Source: Pachypanchax playfairii (lineage: Eukaryota; Chordata; Actinopteri; Cyprinodontiformes; Aplocheilidae). Taken from it: a DNA stretch of 64,000 nt. The notes beneath the pieces are model-generated. The model saw only the letters and a program-made list of their open reading frames with translations, ran no database searches and was not told the origin of the DNA. A program made the position numbers and the translations under genes. Where the stretch lies: positions 189,101 through 253,100 of the forward strand of contig SSNP01000292.1 in assembly GCA_006937955.1 (NCBI GenBank), read 5' to 3'. This document shows, in pieces, positions 10,625 to 21,940 of this stretch (position 1 is the stretch's first letter; the number at the start of each line of letters is the position of its first letter).

Positions 10625-11760
10625 AGTGTGGGATTACATTTGTGAACCCATATTAAAAACATTAGTTGTTTGTTGTTTTTGGTGAATAATGTAGCATTTA
10701 AAGCACCCAGGTTTTACCAGAGACTGTGATGACAATCCAACCATGGTCATTGGCAACTGCAGGAAGCATGCAGAGGTGGCTGATTAGTAATAAGCTGATT
10801 CATTGTTGTTGGTTTATTGACAATCAGACTGTGCCTGCCCAGACCAGCTACAACCATGCTTAATGCATTTACACATACAGAAACACACCTGTTACCATGT
10901 GACTGAGGATTACACACAACATGTGACCTGCATGTCTCTTAAAAACACAGTCCAACAGCTTGATCAGGCTTGTAAACATGAAGCTACAGCCAGCTAACAG
11001 TCTGCTAACTGATTAGAAGAAATGGTATTTTAATCCTTCAGTCGATTCCACATTTACCCGTGGAATCCTTTCTAAAAACGTTCAACACAAAGTACATGCC
11101 GTGAAATAACAACTGCTCTAAAAACATGTCAGCAAAAAATAGAAGAACTTTTCTAATGAGTGGATGATGAGTAATTTTAAAGTTGAGTCAGAAACTACAG
11201 TGAGCTAAAAGAACCTAACAACCAAGTTAAAGCGAGGAATACTATCCAAGCTAATGCCAGCTGTGGATGTGCAGATTGTACTGGAAGGCTGCAGCTCCAT
11301 ATTAAACACAATCAGTCCCATGAATGTGTGTTGTGTGTGTAGATGCTTTGACAGAGATGGCTCTGACTAAGCAGTGTGTTAGCTGATTGCCAGCAGTCCC
11401 ACCCTTCACACAGTTTTATTTTTCTCTTATGTTTTCGGAAGATGAGAAACAACAGAGCACAATTCCTACCTTTTGGTCAACCTGAATGACATGTTTCTAC
11501 AAAAGAACCAGACAAAAAAAGGTGAAAAGGGTAAAAGACAAGTGGGGGGTAGGGTACAAGAGCAGAACCAGACTTGTTGGAATCATCAGCAGTGAACGTG
11601 AGGACTCATTTTTCTTTTCAATATGAAATGAGGAGTAGTGTTTCTGACCTGGGTGCAACTTCCAGAACATTTGTGATGCTAAAATACACAGAAGGTCACA
11701 AACACACATCAGTTTTAACCTTTATCTCTTCCTGTTATTCATCCTATTCTAGAATAGTGC
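10625..11760. other. Intronic DNA without recognised features
   Basis: AT-rich sequence with no family-level coding signal. No MARK3-type exon was found on the minus strand. Confidence 0.4.
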
Positions 11761-11764
11761 CACA

Positions 11765-12410
11765 CATAGTGACAGCTTGTTGGAGTAGCTCTATGATATT
11801 GGTTTCAGTCTTTTTTTAGTTATATCCTTTAGTATTTCTTGCTTGTTTTTTTAATTAAACATTACTCATTTCAATTTCTTTTTATTCTGATTTCAGTGCC
11901 GTACAAATAGAGGGCTTTTTGCTTTTTTTCCCCACCTGTTATGATATGTAAAAATTAAAACTGAGACCCCAAGTCCCTGATGAATTAAAAAGAAGAAGAC
12001 ATGGATGCAGAGCAGGAGCAAATTGAAGTGAGAGAAAAAGGAAGTTTAAACCTTCTCTTCCATCAGTCGGATGGATGAATGTGAGGTCTCTTGTTAAGAA
12101 GATTAATATACTTAAAACTCTGTTGAAGACCCAGCCAGAGTATCTGGAATGCAGGATCGTATGTTTCACTGAGACCTGGCAAAAGGAGCAGATCCTGGAT
12201 TCTAGCTTTCAAACAATACGGACAGACAGAGATTTCAAGAGTAGTGGCAAAATTAAAGAAGGTGGGATAGTTGTCCTTTTTAACAAAAGATGGAGTCATC
12301 CAGGACATGCCGTTGTGAAATATCATCTCTGTAATCCAGATATTGAACTCTTAGCTGTTAGTTTTCCTCCATATTATCTACTGAGGGAGTTCAACTGTGT
12401 TATTTTATAG
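11765..12410 (+). mobile_element. LINE 5' fragment (endonuclease N-terminus), copy 2
   Basis: It matches 5240-5474 plus 6795-7115 without the Harbinger insertion, so it shows the pre-insertion state. It encodes NVRSLVKKINILKTLLKTQP, then CFTETW and, further on, GGIVVLFNKRW and DIELLAVSF, as in apurinic endonucleases of CR1/L2-group LINEs. It stops at about 12410 after FPPYYLLREF. Frame breaks show it is dead. Confidence 0.75.
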
Positions 12411-12547
12411 CAGTATATACATTCCCCTATCAGCTAATGCGACTCTGCATGTGACCTAATTGACCTCTCGCCGGCCCTCCCCCAAAATGGCTGTTGTCCA
12501 ATCACACATCATAACAACCGTTACTATGTGAGCAGGTCCGACAAACG

Positions 12548-12761
12548 TTGACTCCAAGCAAGACGGTGAAGTGGTGCACCCATGTTATTTGTAAATCGGA
12601 CACTAGATATCCCAATCAATTGTCTGGAGGAGTTGTGTTTTGTCTTTTCCCAAAGTCAAAAACTCAATGTGAGCGGTGCCTACAATGGATAAAACAGTGT
12701 GGACGGCCCCACTCCCAGTTAAATGTTGGACATTACGAAGCATAAATACATCTGCTCAAAG
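12548..12761 (+). pseudogene. THAP zinc-finger exon with one-base frameshift
   Basis: The frame encodes VKWCTHVICKSDTRYP, then GGVVFCLFPKSKTQCERC, LQWIKQCGRPHSQLNV. This is a THAP domain: the C2 half of the C2CH zinc site, the FP and W core residues and the family-typical CGRPHSQLN loop. One extra base near 12727 shifts the frame; in the next frame it continues as ITKHKYICSK and meets a consensus donor (AAG|GTAAGA). The start codon position reads TTG rather than ATG. THAP domains bind DNA and occur in P-element-type transposases and host regulators. This copy is broken and has no visible downstream exon. Confidence 0.7.
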
Positions 12762-13271
12762 GTAAGACTAATAGCTAACTACTTACCATGTTTTCTAGAT
12801 CTACTAACTAGAGGCAAGAACACAAATTGGACCAAAGTTATGATTACCATGGATATCATTGCCAGAATGTTAATTAACTATCTAAGCTAAGTTTAACAAG
12901 CCCTTTAACTTTATCCAACATTAGCTACATTAGCTGCTGTTGTGTTGGGTGTAGTGTCCCCCATTTTATTTTTTCATCAGTTTACAACCAAGTAGGGCTG
13001 GGCGATATAAGGAAGACTTGGATGCAGAGCGGGGGCAAAGTGAAGAGAAAGGAAGAGGAAGTTTAAACTTTCACTTCCATCAGTCATATTGACAAATGTG
13101 AGATCTCTTTGCTAACAAAATGGATGAACTTGAAACTCTGTTGAAGACCCAGCCAGAATATCAGGAATGCAGCATCATGTGTTTTACTGAGACATGGCTA
13201 AAGGAACATATCCTAGACTCCAGTGTGTGTCTACCTGGATTTCAAACAATACGAGCAGACTGAGAATTTAA

Positions 13272-14350
13272 AGGTACTGTATCATGCTATTTTACAGTTT
13301 TCAACGTCTGGGATCGGCACATATATGATAAAACCATACTGTTTGAGTTATATTCACTTAATATGTCCTGAAATATAACTTATATTCTCGAGTTATTCTG
13401 TGACCAGGAGGTAAAAACGCTCAGTTTACCTAAATCCCAACTGTGAGTGCGATTGGACTGTTTAGAAACACTAAATAAACTTCTGTAACTCTCGCAGCCA
13501 AATTCACATTTTCGACGAGAAATTTTTAGAATGAAATGCGATGAAATGGAGGTGCTAATTTGTCAGAGGACGCTTGGTGGTGAGGAGCGTCTGGACGGAA
13601 GGACGGTCCACTCGCGACTGGATGCGATCCGACCCGGGAGATGACACCAAGACTGGGATCGGGCGGGTGAAGTGAGACAGGTCGTAGGCGAGGAGCGGGT
13701 TTCTGGAGGCAGCGACGCGAGACCAGCAGCCAAGAACGAGGCGGATAGAGAGAGATCGACCGGGACAGGTCTGAGGCTGGATTAATGAGGCGGATAAACT
13801 GCAGCACGGAGGCTGACAGGAGCTCATGGCAAACGGGACGTATGACTGAGCGCTGGCAGGGTGAGTGACTGTGTCTTTTATCCGGTGGTGGGACGGGCTG
13901 CAGTGAAGTGGAGCTCAGCTGTAAAGCTGGAGTCATACTGATATGTGATTAGCAGTTGATAAGTCGAGTTGATAAGTCTTTATTAGCAGCTCATGCTAAT
14001 AAAGAGCAGCAGGTGGTTGAAGTGTGGGAACTCTGTGCTGTAGGTTAGACATCTGCCGTGATGAGCTCCTGACAAATTGTTTCGGACTCTCGCAGCTCAC
14101 CTCGTACCTTCTACAGGGGCAGCAGGGATTGGTCAGGAACTTCCTGATACAACACTGTGACGTAAAGGGGCTCAATTCAGCCGTTTTACCCGAGAGAGTA
14201 AAGCAGCTGCTCAGAGCGCAGGTTTCAGCAGGATTACTCGGGAATGCACGAATTAAGCCAAAAACCACTCTGGAGGTCTTTTAAAAAAAGAAATAGCATC
14301 ACAACACGGTTAAAAGCTCCAAAAAGTTGTTTTTTCATGATACAGGACCT
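13272..14350. mobile_element. TTAA-flanked MITE inside a LINE
   Basis: The ends AGGTACTGTATCATG and CATGATACAGGACCT are inverted repeats, flanked by TTAA on both sides (13268-13271 and 14351-14354). Removing it with one TTAA rejoins the LINE sequence AGAATTTAAGAGGAGCGGC, which matches the uninterrupted copy near 7100. GC-rich central part (13560-13930) without a recognised protein. Confidence 0.8.
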
Positions 14351-14354
14351 TTAA

Positions 14355-14712
14355 GAGGAGCGGCAAAAGAAGAGTTTGTCAGCTGATCACATCCGCACTC
14401 ACCTGCTGGATGATTAGGAGGGCTGGTTCTGTCTTGGAAACTGATCTGGAGTCTCTTGAGTTGATTGTCCAAAGGAGGATAAAGAACATGATGGAAAACC
14501 CTCATCATCCTCTTCAGAACACAGTAATTCAAAAACAGAGTGTCTTCAGTCAGAAGATTCTTCATAATCGGCTGCAGCACAGACCACTACAGGAGATCCT
14601 TCCTGTCCACAGCTAGAAGCCTCTACAATGGCTCCTTGAAGAAGAACTGAGCTACAACAACACTTAATTTCCCTTCGGGGATTAATAAAGTATTTTTGAT
14701 TTTGATTTGATA
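14355..14712 (+). mobile_element. LINE 3' end (RT C-terminal remnant and tail)
   Basis: The frame encodes IRRAGSVLETDLESLELIVQ and SVFSQKILHNRLQHRPLQEI, then a stop. This is the post-RT C-terminal region of the same LINE family as at 48880-53335. It is followed by AATTTCCCTTCGGGGATTAA, TAAAG and a GATTTT-repeat tail, typical of a LINE 3' terminus. It is joined to the 5' part at 13010-13267 by a large internal deletion. Confidence 0.75.
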
Positions 14713-15479
14713 TCGAGCTTTTTAAAAATATAGAGAATTTTTCATAAACGATATAGAAAAATGAAATATCGTTTTTCTCGAGATGGCTTATTTTGAGTTG
14801 AAATTACAGCGGCAGAGTCGCTGTTCTCCTTGTTTCCTCCTTCCCCGTCTGTCTCGCACACGCCTCCGCCTCCGCGGTGCAGCTGAGCAACCTGCCTGCT
14901 TGTGCTTAACAGCTTATGGGGCGTGGAAGCTGCCACGGATTCCCTGCCTAAGGAGACTGTCGTGTAACGTGTACGTTTGATAAGCTCACCAACGCCTGGA
15001 TAACGCCGCCTCCCCCAAACGTTTTTGTTTTGGTCATGGATAAGTATTTTTCATTCATTTTGTTTTAGGAAAGTTTCATTTAATTTACAGCCATTTCAAT
15101 TTTAGTGAACTGTTTTGATGCACATGTGCTGTTGCTAGTTCGTAAAAGGGCATTTAGCACTCAAGGCTGTAATTTAGAATGGTCTCTTTGGTTACTTGAA
15201 GAAAAAAAAATCCATATATATCGTATATCTAGATTCAGATAAAAAATATTGAGATATGAATTTTGGTTCATATCACCCAGCCCTACAACTGAGTCAAACA
15301 TATAGCGCCCCAAAAAGCAACTTTAAATAATATTGTTTTTATCTGTCATAAAGCATTTTATGGATGGAAAACCTACTTCTGAGATTTAGCTTGGGACCGG
15401 CCAGTGTAAGCATTAGCCTTGATAGCAATATCTTTTTACTCTGAATATATCCCTCCACTGCATACTGTAACCACTTCTG

Positions 15480-16300
15480 CCCCAGTCTTCTCCCACTGTC
15501 TGAAGAAAAATCTCACACAACTCATGTTTCTCTGCTATGTGTGCAAACCCATTGTCCAGAGGCAAACTGTGATCAAAAGAACTGTGAGGAGGTGGTCACA
15601 GGAAGCTGAAGAAACTCTTCAGGGATGTTTTGATGCAACAGACTGGGAGGCACTCTGTGAACCACATGGAGAGGACATCAATGCTATAACTGAGTGTGTG
15701 ACTGACTATTTAAACTTCTGTTTGGACAACATCATTCCCACCAGAACAGTGAAGTGCTTCCACAATAACAAACCCTGGATCACCAGTGACTCAACTGTCT
15801 CACTTTCTATCTTATCCCCCTCTTTCACTAGGGTCAGCATGGCCCAGAACAGGATGGTTGTATTTCCACACCTTTGGCATGCTTCTGACTGAGACAGAGG
15901 CAACCCGAAAACATGGGTCAGGTCGGCCCAGACAAAGTTAATGGCAGCATGCCAGAACGGGTCTGAATCTACCCACTCCATAGTGTGCCGACCGTAGTGG
16001 AAAAGGGGCATTAATTATGGATCTTGCTTCTGGTGCCTGTCCATCATCAACATCAGAAGACGCTGGTGTTCCCATTGCATCCACCTCCCACCTGTCTGTA
16101 TCTAGCAATCAGGTGAAAAAGCAGCTGGAGAGACTGAACAGGAAGGTTCAGGGCATGTTTGTAGAATAGACCATCAACCTGGGCATGAACTTCTGAATGG
16201 GCTACAAATGCTGGATTCTTATAAGGCTGTGTTAAAGAGTCACAGATGTTCATAAGGGTCATTGTGACAGAGGCTTAACTTTCACACCAAATTGCTTTCT
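15480..16300 (+). mobile_element. LINE fragment (between endonuclease and RT)
   Basis: The frame around 15540-15795 encodes VCKPIVQRQTVIKRTVRRWS, then ITECVTDYLNFC, IPTRTVKCF and NNKPWIT, closely paralleling the minus-strand LINE at 50272-50964. A non-LINE piece (about 15800-16012, ending in a TGCCCCTTTTCCACTACGG-type terminus on the minus strand) interrupts it. LINE-like sequence (NQVKKQLERLNRK) resumes at about 16015. Confidence 0.65.
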
Positions 16301-16339
16301 TCTATAATTTTAACCCTTTAAACACTATAAACCCAAACT

Positions 16340-17080
16340 TGTCAGGTTCAGTGTTTGTGTGTGCTGTGTGTTTCTGTGTCGGGTGAGTTTTCTTCTTGCA
16401 GTGAGGATCTACGCTGGAGAGTGAGGCAGATTGACAACACCTGGTGGCGATCTGCACTGATGAGGAGCAGGGACTACTTAAGCCAGAGGCAGACCTTCAT
16501 TCTTCGCCTGGTTGTTGACCTGAATGGTAGCTTCCCTTGTGCCAAATCCTTGAGCTTATTTCTAGTGATTCCGAGTGTAGTCTGTCTGAGTTTTCTGAGC
16601 CTTTTGAGATTTTTGTGATTTTGGAGAAACATTCTGGATGTTACTCTGTGTGCATCAACCCTGCTCTCACCAGGATTATTCACCCTGCTCCTCGAGCTCC
16701 GAGGATTTCTTCGCGTCCAGTGTATGATCGCCTGGAGCCACCGTCTGTCTCCCTCCAGCCTCCTCACCCGACCCTGGACTCACCAACTCCCTGCACAGCA
16801 CCACACTGGACCTGCCCTCCCTCCAAGCTCAGCTTCCAACACAACTCCTTGAGTTTAACCTCACCAGACTTTTCACAATCACAAGGATCTACATATTTGG
16901 ATTTGGAACTAACCGCTTTCTCTATTACAGTGCTGAGACTTCCCCTGACGCACTTGACCACCGAGCACATTCACGCACTGTATATAATCATTGTAAATAA
17001 ACCTTTCACTTTTGCACCTGAGAGTTGTCTGAGTCTGAGTCCCTGCAATGTGGGTCACCAAACTTACTGAGCCCGTGACA
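16340..17080 (+). mobile_element. Solo LTR with perfect 5-bp TSD
   Basis: A 741-bp sequence starts TGTCAGG and ends GTGACA, with AAACT duplicated directly outside both ends (16335-16339 and 17081-17085). Within it are a core-promoter-like CTACTTAAG at about 16471 and a polyadenylation signal in TTGTAAATAAACC at about 16993. This is the layout of a retroelement LTR with promoter and poly(A) site. No internal retroelement genes are adjacent, so it is a solo LTR left by recombination. A Gypsy/ERV-type origin is likely; which one is not decidable. Confidence 0.88.
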
Positions 17081-17085
17081 AAACT

Positions 17086-17827
17086 TTTCTAAAAGGCAGC
17101 TCAGTGTCTCACTGCATTTGATGCAAACTTTAACCCAAACATTTTGGTGTCATCAAAACCTTGCTGCACTGAACTGTAAAGAAGCTAGTTGTATTTTCTT
17201 CTGAATCTGAACCTTTTACCTAAACCAAAGGCAGAAACTGAATGTGTGACTGAAACCTTCTGCAACATGACGCTCTTTTAGGAGCAGGAAGAGAAGCTCC
17301 TCATGTTTCCCATCAAGGATCCAATATCGTCTTTAGAAATAAATTAAAACATCCTGTCTTATAGCTGAGAAACAGTTTAAACTGAAACCAACTTCTCTGT
17401 TCTGGTAGGCAGCCAGGCAGTCACAGATACATTTAAGAACCATATAAATCATCATCAGTTGGACAGAGAAATGTTTCCCCACTGTTAAAGAAATCATTGT
17501 GACTCTGCAGAGCAAAAACTTCTCAACTCATTGGAAACAACAACATCTGGAAGAGGTTTGGAGTTTATTTTCTTTCTTTTCAACCTAGATCAGGCTACAT
17601 GACTCATCCCTTTAGTTATGCTGCTATGGGATTAGACTGCTGGAGGACATCACATGTTGAAAAGAAGATTCAACACAATATGCTGGTTCTTTTAAACCGT
17701 TTACTACTTAGTATTTTAGAATTGGCTGAATCTGGACCGCTGATGTAAATTGAACTTGTTGAATTAGAATTGTTGAATTAGAGACTAAAATGAGTTGCAG
17801 TAAATAAAAAAGAATAGGCATTTTTTA
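17086..17827. other. Intronic DNA without recognised features
   Basis: No protein family or repeat was recognised on either strand. Confidence 0.4.
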
Positions 17828-17831
17828 TTAA

Positions 17832-18673
17832 AGAGGCCATTTCACACAAATTTCATGACTTTCCGAAGTATTAATCTGTAATATCAAACATTTTATAGCT
17901 AAAAAATGTTAGGAAACACTGATTAACAGACCTTTCAATCTGTCTGCGTGAAGATTTGGCTGGCTTTGGTTCCAACCCATTAATATTAATTATTCGGATT
18001 TGCTAGACTCAGATTGGCTAACAAACTAGCCTATGAGAGCAAGGTATACTGTTTCCTGCCCCACTGCACATGGCAACAGCGCACCGTGTCTCTTCCGGTT
18101 GATATATGTTTATGCTACAGTTTTTAGCCAGCAGACCGCTAAGCAGGCGCAGACTGACCATTGGGAATACTGGGAGGAATCTCGGTAGCCTGGCTGCTGA
18201 AATTGCCCGCTGGTGATTTTTTTGCTGGTTGGATAAGTGAGGCATGCAGGATGGTCTGAGGAGAACAGAAGATCTTAGGAGGGAACTGCAGGAAGTTTTG
18301 GTTTGCTCGAGAAGAGCTCTTTGCCATGGACTGAATCGATAACTGAGCTTCAAACAGGTAGGAGCTGTTTTTAATCAGAGTCAGAGTGTGATCAGCAGGA
18401 CTGGAGAGCATGATTAGTGAGCTGAACTCATGATATTTTATTGTCCTTCTCGGATTTGGGATTAGAGGGGGTTTGGTGAAGAATATTGGTCGACCTCAGT
18501 ATCGGAGCGTGAATACGCGGGGGGGTTATGACCCTGGCACCCAGATGGCTGAAGGCTTTGTGCTTTTATGGTGTTCATGTTCCATATTCCACGTTTAACA
18601 CCCAGTATGAAGGTAATAACACCTGTGGAGCTAAAATATTCAACAGAAAACTGTTTTTAATGGAATGGCCTCT
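17832..18673. mobile_element. TTAA-targeting MITE, copy 2 (inverted)
   Basis: TTAA on both sides (17828-17831 and 18674-18677), with ends AGAGGCCATT and AATGGCCTCT. It is a reverse-oriented relative of 9741-10287. The outer 300 bp on the left and 90 bp on the right match; the middle (about 18140-18580) is different DNA, so the copy carries a replaced or inserted core. Confidence 0.75.
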
Positions 18674-18788
18674 TTAAAAACTAACTGATCTGGGTCTTAG
18701 ACTGAGTCCAACCCAAAATCCGACTGAAAGGAAAGAGCAGGAAACACCAAACCCCATTTCATCTCATCAGGCTCACGTCCTTGCCTAC

Positions 18789-19040
18789 CTGCGGGTCAAC
18801 TTGAACGTCAGCTTGGAGAAAAGGTTGCTGGTTCCACGGCTGCGGGTTTGGGAGAGAGGGGTGGCATCATGTGAAAGGGTGGGGGAGGCTGGGGGCCCAT
18901 TGTATGTGGCCGTACGGCGGTCTCTCAACTGGCCACCGTGGAAGGTACTGCGGCTGGCGGTGCCCCGAGGGAAGCGGAGGCGGTCAGGCGTGGTTGTATT
19001 AGCGATGCTGTTGGTTGACACCCCCGCATTCTTCTCACTG
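18789..19040 (-). CDS. mark3: MARK3 exon: spacer with aPKC site
   Basis: 252 bp with acceptor TTGCCCAG and donor GTAGGC; it starts in phase 2 and ends in phase 2. It encodes SEKNAGVSTNSIANTTTPDR, LRFPRGTASRSTFHGG, ATYNGPPASPTLSHDATPLS and ends NLFSKLTFKLTRR. SRSTFHGG contains the threonine that atypical PKC phosphorylates in MARK2 and MARK3, releasing the kinase from membrane; here it is conserved. The next exon (the start of the KA1-side region) was not found in the remaining 18.8 kb. Confidence 0.93.
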
Positions 19041-19424
19041 CTGGGCAACACAACAACACTGATGAACAGGGAGAGAAATTACAATCAGGAGGTGTTAAAC
19101 TAAGACAGGTGAGCAGCTGCTCATGCTACAGAGCACCCGGCTGAGTCAAAAGTTCTCCTCTATGATGTACTGAATGTTCCAGAAATCCAACACAGACATG
19201 AAGTGTTCTAACAAGTTTTTCTCTGACTTGTGTGACAGAAAAGATATTCACTCACAACACACAGTAGCAGCAGCTTAACATAAACTGCATGTTTTACAGG
19301 AACGAGATGGAAAGTTGAGGTCAAGTTAGCAAGAAGCTGCAAACTAATAGCAATGTTCAAACTCCTGAAAAACAAAATGATGCAGTTTCAAAATAAAGTC
19401 CCAATGTTTCCTTTCACTTATTTC

Positions 19425-19775
19425 TCCATCCATCCATTTTTTGAACCTGCTTCTTCCTGTTCAGGGTCGCAGGGAGCTGGTGTCTATCTCCAGCGGTTAT
19501 TGCGTGAGAGCCGGTTGACCCTGGACAGGTCACCAGTCCATCACGGGGCCACACATAGACAAACAACCATTCACACACACACTCACACCTAGGGACAATT
19601 TAGAATCACCAATGTTTTTGGACTGTGGGGGAAACCAGAGTACCCGGAGAAAACCCACACATACGTCCACGAGGAGAAGATGCAAACTCCATGTAGAAAG
19701 GCCCCAGCCCGGATTCAAACCCAGGACCTTCTCGCTGCAAGGCAACAGCTCTACCAACTGTGCCACCGTGCAGCT
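19425..19775 (-). mobile_element. tRNA-derived SINE
   Basis: Read on the minus strand it starts with a tRNA-like promoter: TGGCACAGTTGGTAGAGCTG as an A-box region and GGGTTTGAATCCGGG as a B box. The body contains 'CGGAGTACCC' on the opposite strand and ends in a CCAT-repeat tail (19425-19437 on plus). Near-matching flanks CTTTCACTTATTT (19411-19423) and CCTTCACTCATTT (19776-19788) look like a 13-bp duplication with two changes. Confidence 0.8.
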
Positions 19776-19919
19776 CCTTCACTCATTTATTTAATGAGTA
19801 AACTTGAAAACTTTTTGTTTTCTCAAAAATTTACTTTTACATTCATTCCTGCATTTCAGGATCCAACAACTTTCACAAACAGCTAGAATGTTTTCATGTC
19901 CCAAAACAAACCCATGTTC

Positions 19920-20107
19920 TGATCTACTACTACTACTACTACTACTGTCATTTAGCAGACGGTTTTATCCAAAGCGACTTACATTGAGAGAACATACAAG
20001 CAAGAATTCAAAGAGAAGGAAAAAAAAATAAGGAGGCGGACTGTTTGGAGTCCAGTTTAATTCCGACGCTGATACATAAAGTGTATCAAATTTTTTTTTT
20101 TTTTTTG
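19920..20107 (-). mobile_element. 5'-truncated L2-type LINE, 3' tail only
   Basis: It holds the LINE 3' terminus: a TAC/GTA-repeat end, the conserved TCATTTAGCAGACG and CCAAAGCGACTTACATTG block, and GGAGTCCAGTTTAATTCC. The same segment ends the longer L2 copies at 38398 and 57420. Strong 5' truncation is usual for target-primed reverse transcription. Confidence 0.85.
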
Positions 20108-20189
20108 ATCTGATCTGTTCTAAAACCAACATCAGTGATATTCTCTGAAGATCCAGGGTGTTCTGATGAGGAACCAGGAACTGTAGAGA

Positions 20190-20714
20190 AGAGGGGTGGG
20201 TTCTGATGTACCGAACCACCTTTTTAAATTTCGATACAGATACCGATATCAGAGGTTTAGTATCAGTCGATATTGATCTGATACCAATACAGTAAACACA
20301 TTACCTAACAAACTATTTCTCACTTACATTTGTGATATTTTATAAACAAAACAGACAAATGTACTGGATAAACATTTATTTTATAACTGCACCAGTACAG
20401 TTATCTTAAATAAACCAACAGCTTCAAATGGTTTGTCAAACATGTAAAAGGAACTTAACCTTTTTCAGTCAGTGCAGTTAGTGGTATAACACTCAAAATA
20501 TAATAAATAAAGAACCTGAAACTCAGAATAGTAACTTGTCTACTTTGGTAAAACATTAAAAAAATTAATAAATAAAAAATAGGAACATGTACTCTTTTTA
20601 AATCGTTTAGGCACTACAACTAAGAATTTAAAATACATTGATGCATTGATAGCTTTCATTTCCTCTAAAACGTGTTTAAGCACTTTACTGTGCAGTTCAG
20701 GAAGAGCTGTCTCA
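20190..20714. repeat. Degenerate DNA-transposon-like sequence
   Basis: AT-rich DNA with 'CGATACAGATACCGATATC' near 20237, similar in style to the hAT MITE ends at 9665-10556. No paired terminus was found. Confidence 0.3.
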
Positions 20715-21918
20715 GACAAGTCATTGGTTCATGTATGTGGATGACACCTGGGTCAAAATACAAGCCAAAGATGTGGAGGCCTTTACTCACCACATCAACT
20801 AAGTGGATCATAACATCCAATTCACCAGAGAAGATGTGAAAGAGAACAAGCTACCTTTCTTGGTTCACAAACAAACGGATGGCAGCCTACTGACCGAGGT
20901 TTACAGGAAAACCACACACACAGATCAGTACCTTCTTTTTGATTCACACCACCCATTGGAACATAAACGTTCAGTCTTCAGAACATTACAGCATTGAGCC
21001 GAACAGGTCCCCACAAAGAAAGAAGGGAAGGACAAAGAACACAAACACATCAGGAAAGTTTTCAAAACCTGTGGATACCCCAATTAGACATATGTGAAAG
21101 CTTAAAAAAAATCTAGAATGCAACCAACCCAGACAAGTGCAGGAGAGAAGAGGAGGAAGAACACAGTCATCACATATGTGGCGGGGGTATCGGAGAAACT
21201 ACGAAGGATTTTCTCAAAACATAACATCTCTGTACACTTTAAACCTATCAACACTCTCAGACAGAGACTGGTTCACCCCAAGGACAAGTCCCCAAACACA
21301 AAGTCAGTGAAGACCTATACATTGTAGAAACCAAACAGCAGCTTCACAAAAGAATGGCACAACACAGAAGAGCGAATACATAAGGATAGGATTCAGCAGT
21401 ACACCAACACCTCAAGGACAAAGGACACTCTGTCAAGGACAATAATGTCCCCATTTTGGACAGGGAAGATAGATGGTTTGAGCGAGGAGTGAAAGAAACC
21501 ATCTATGTAAGACATGAAAAACCATCATTCAACAGAGGAGGAGGCCTCAGATTTCATCTTTCAAACACCTACACCGCAGCACTTACTCGTCTTCCCAGGC
21601 GGTTTTACAGAAACTCACACCTCAAGGCATGTGATCAGGACAGAGGCCAGGCTGGCTTTGATGGGACCTGGTAGGGTCGTCAGGCTCAATGACCCTATTT
21701 GGGAATGAACTGAGGGCTAGTCTGGGCCCCTGACGAGCTACCATTATAAAAACAATGATCTCGTTAGTTGTTCCTAGGTGTTGTGTTTCTGGTTACAGCT
21801 TATAAACCTGCTACTCCCAATCCTTACTCCAGAACTGAAGAAGCCTTTTGGATGAAAGGTGAAACTACTAACCTTTTATAAGAGGACTACGTCCTGGACG
21901 AATGAGAACCTACACAAA
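20715..21918 (+). pseudogene. Penelope-like retroelement, RT end and GIY-YIG region, broken
   Basis: The frame opens at the RT catalytic box (MYVDDTWVKI), then KLPFLVHKQTDGSLLTEVYR, KTTHTDQYLLFDSHHPLEHK and, after stops, VAGVSEKLRRIF, RLVHPKDK and LDREDRWFERGVKETIYVRH with KPSFNRGGGLR. This order is that of fish Penelope-like elements, whose GIY-YIG nuclease follows the RT. Several stops (such as after HHIN and LQH) and shifts inactivate it. The 3' part (21675-21918) has the family's 'CTGAAGAAGCC' and 'CTGGACGAATGAGAACC' segments. The RT N-terminal half is missing. Confidence 0.82.
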
Positions 21919-21940
21919 CGTATACCAGTATTTCTCTCAC

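Larger units (their letters stand above)
12993..15285. mobile_element. hAT-like element carrying nested LINE and MITE insertions
   Basis: The ends TAGGGCTGGGCGATAT and ATATCACCCAGCCCTA (with one added base) are inverted repeats of a common fish hAT MITE. The flanking octamers CAACCAAG (12985-12992) and CAACTGAG (15286-15293) match at 6 of 8 positions, a decayed duplication. Inside are a LINE fragment (13010-13267 and 14355-14712), which is itself split by a TTAA element (13272-14350), and a native element part at about 14713-15285 containing more 'GATATCG' and 'CATATC' signals. Confidence 0.7.

Noticed and set aside
13526..13936. 136-aa minus-strand frame in GC-rich DNA
   Set aside because: It lies in the core of a TTAA MITE, Ser/Pro/Arg-rich, without a recognised domain.
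19530..19766. 78-aa minus-strand frame with MAQLVELLPCSEKVLGLNPG
   Set aside because: This is a known style of false protein from the tRNA-like head of a SINE.
21820..21890. Hammerhead ribozyme in the Penelope-like tail
   Set aside because: GGATGAAAGGTGAAAC resembles the core, but the CTGATGA box is not intact and stem II would be only about 5 nt. It could be a decayed remnant; a covariance search would be needed.
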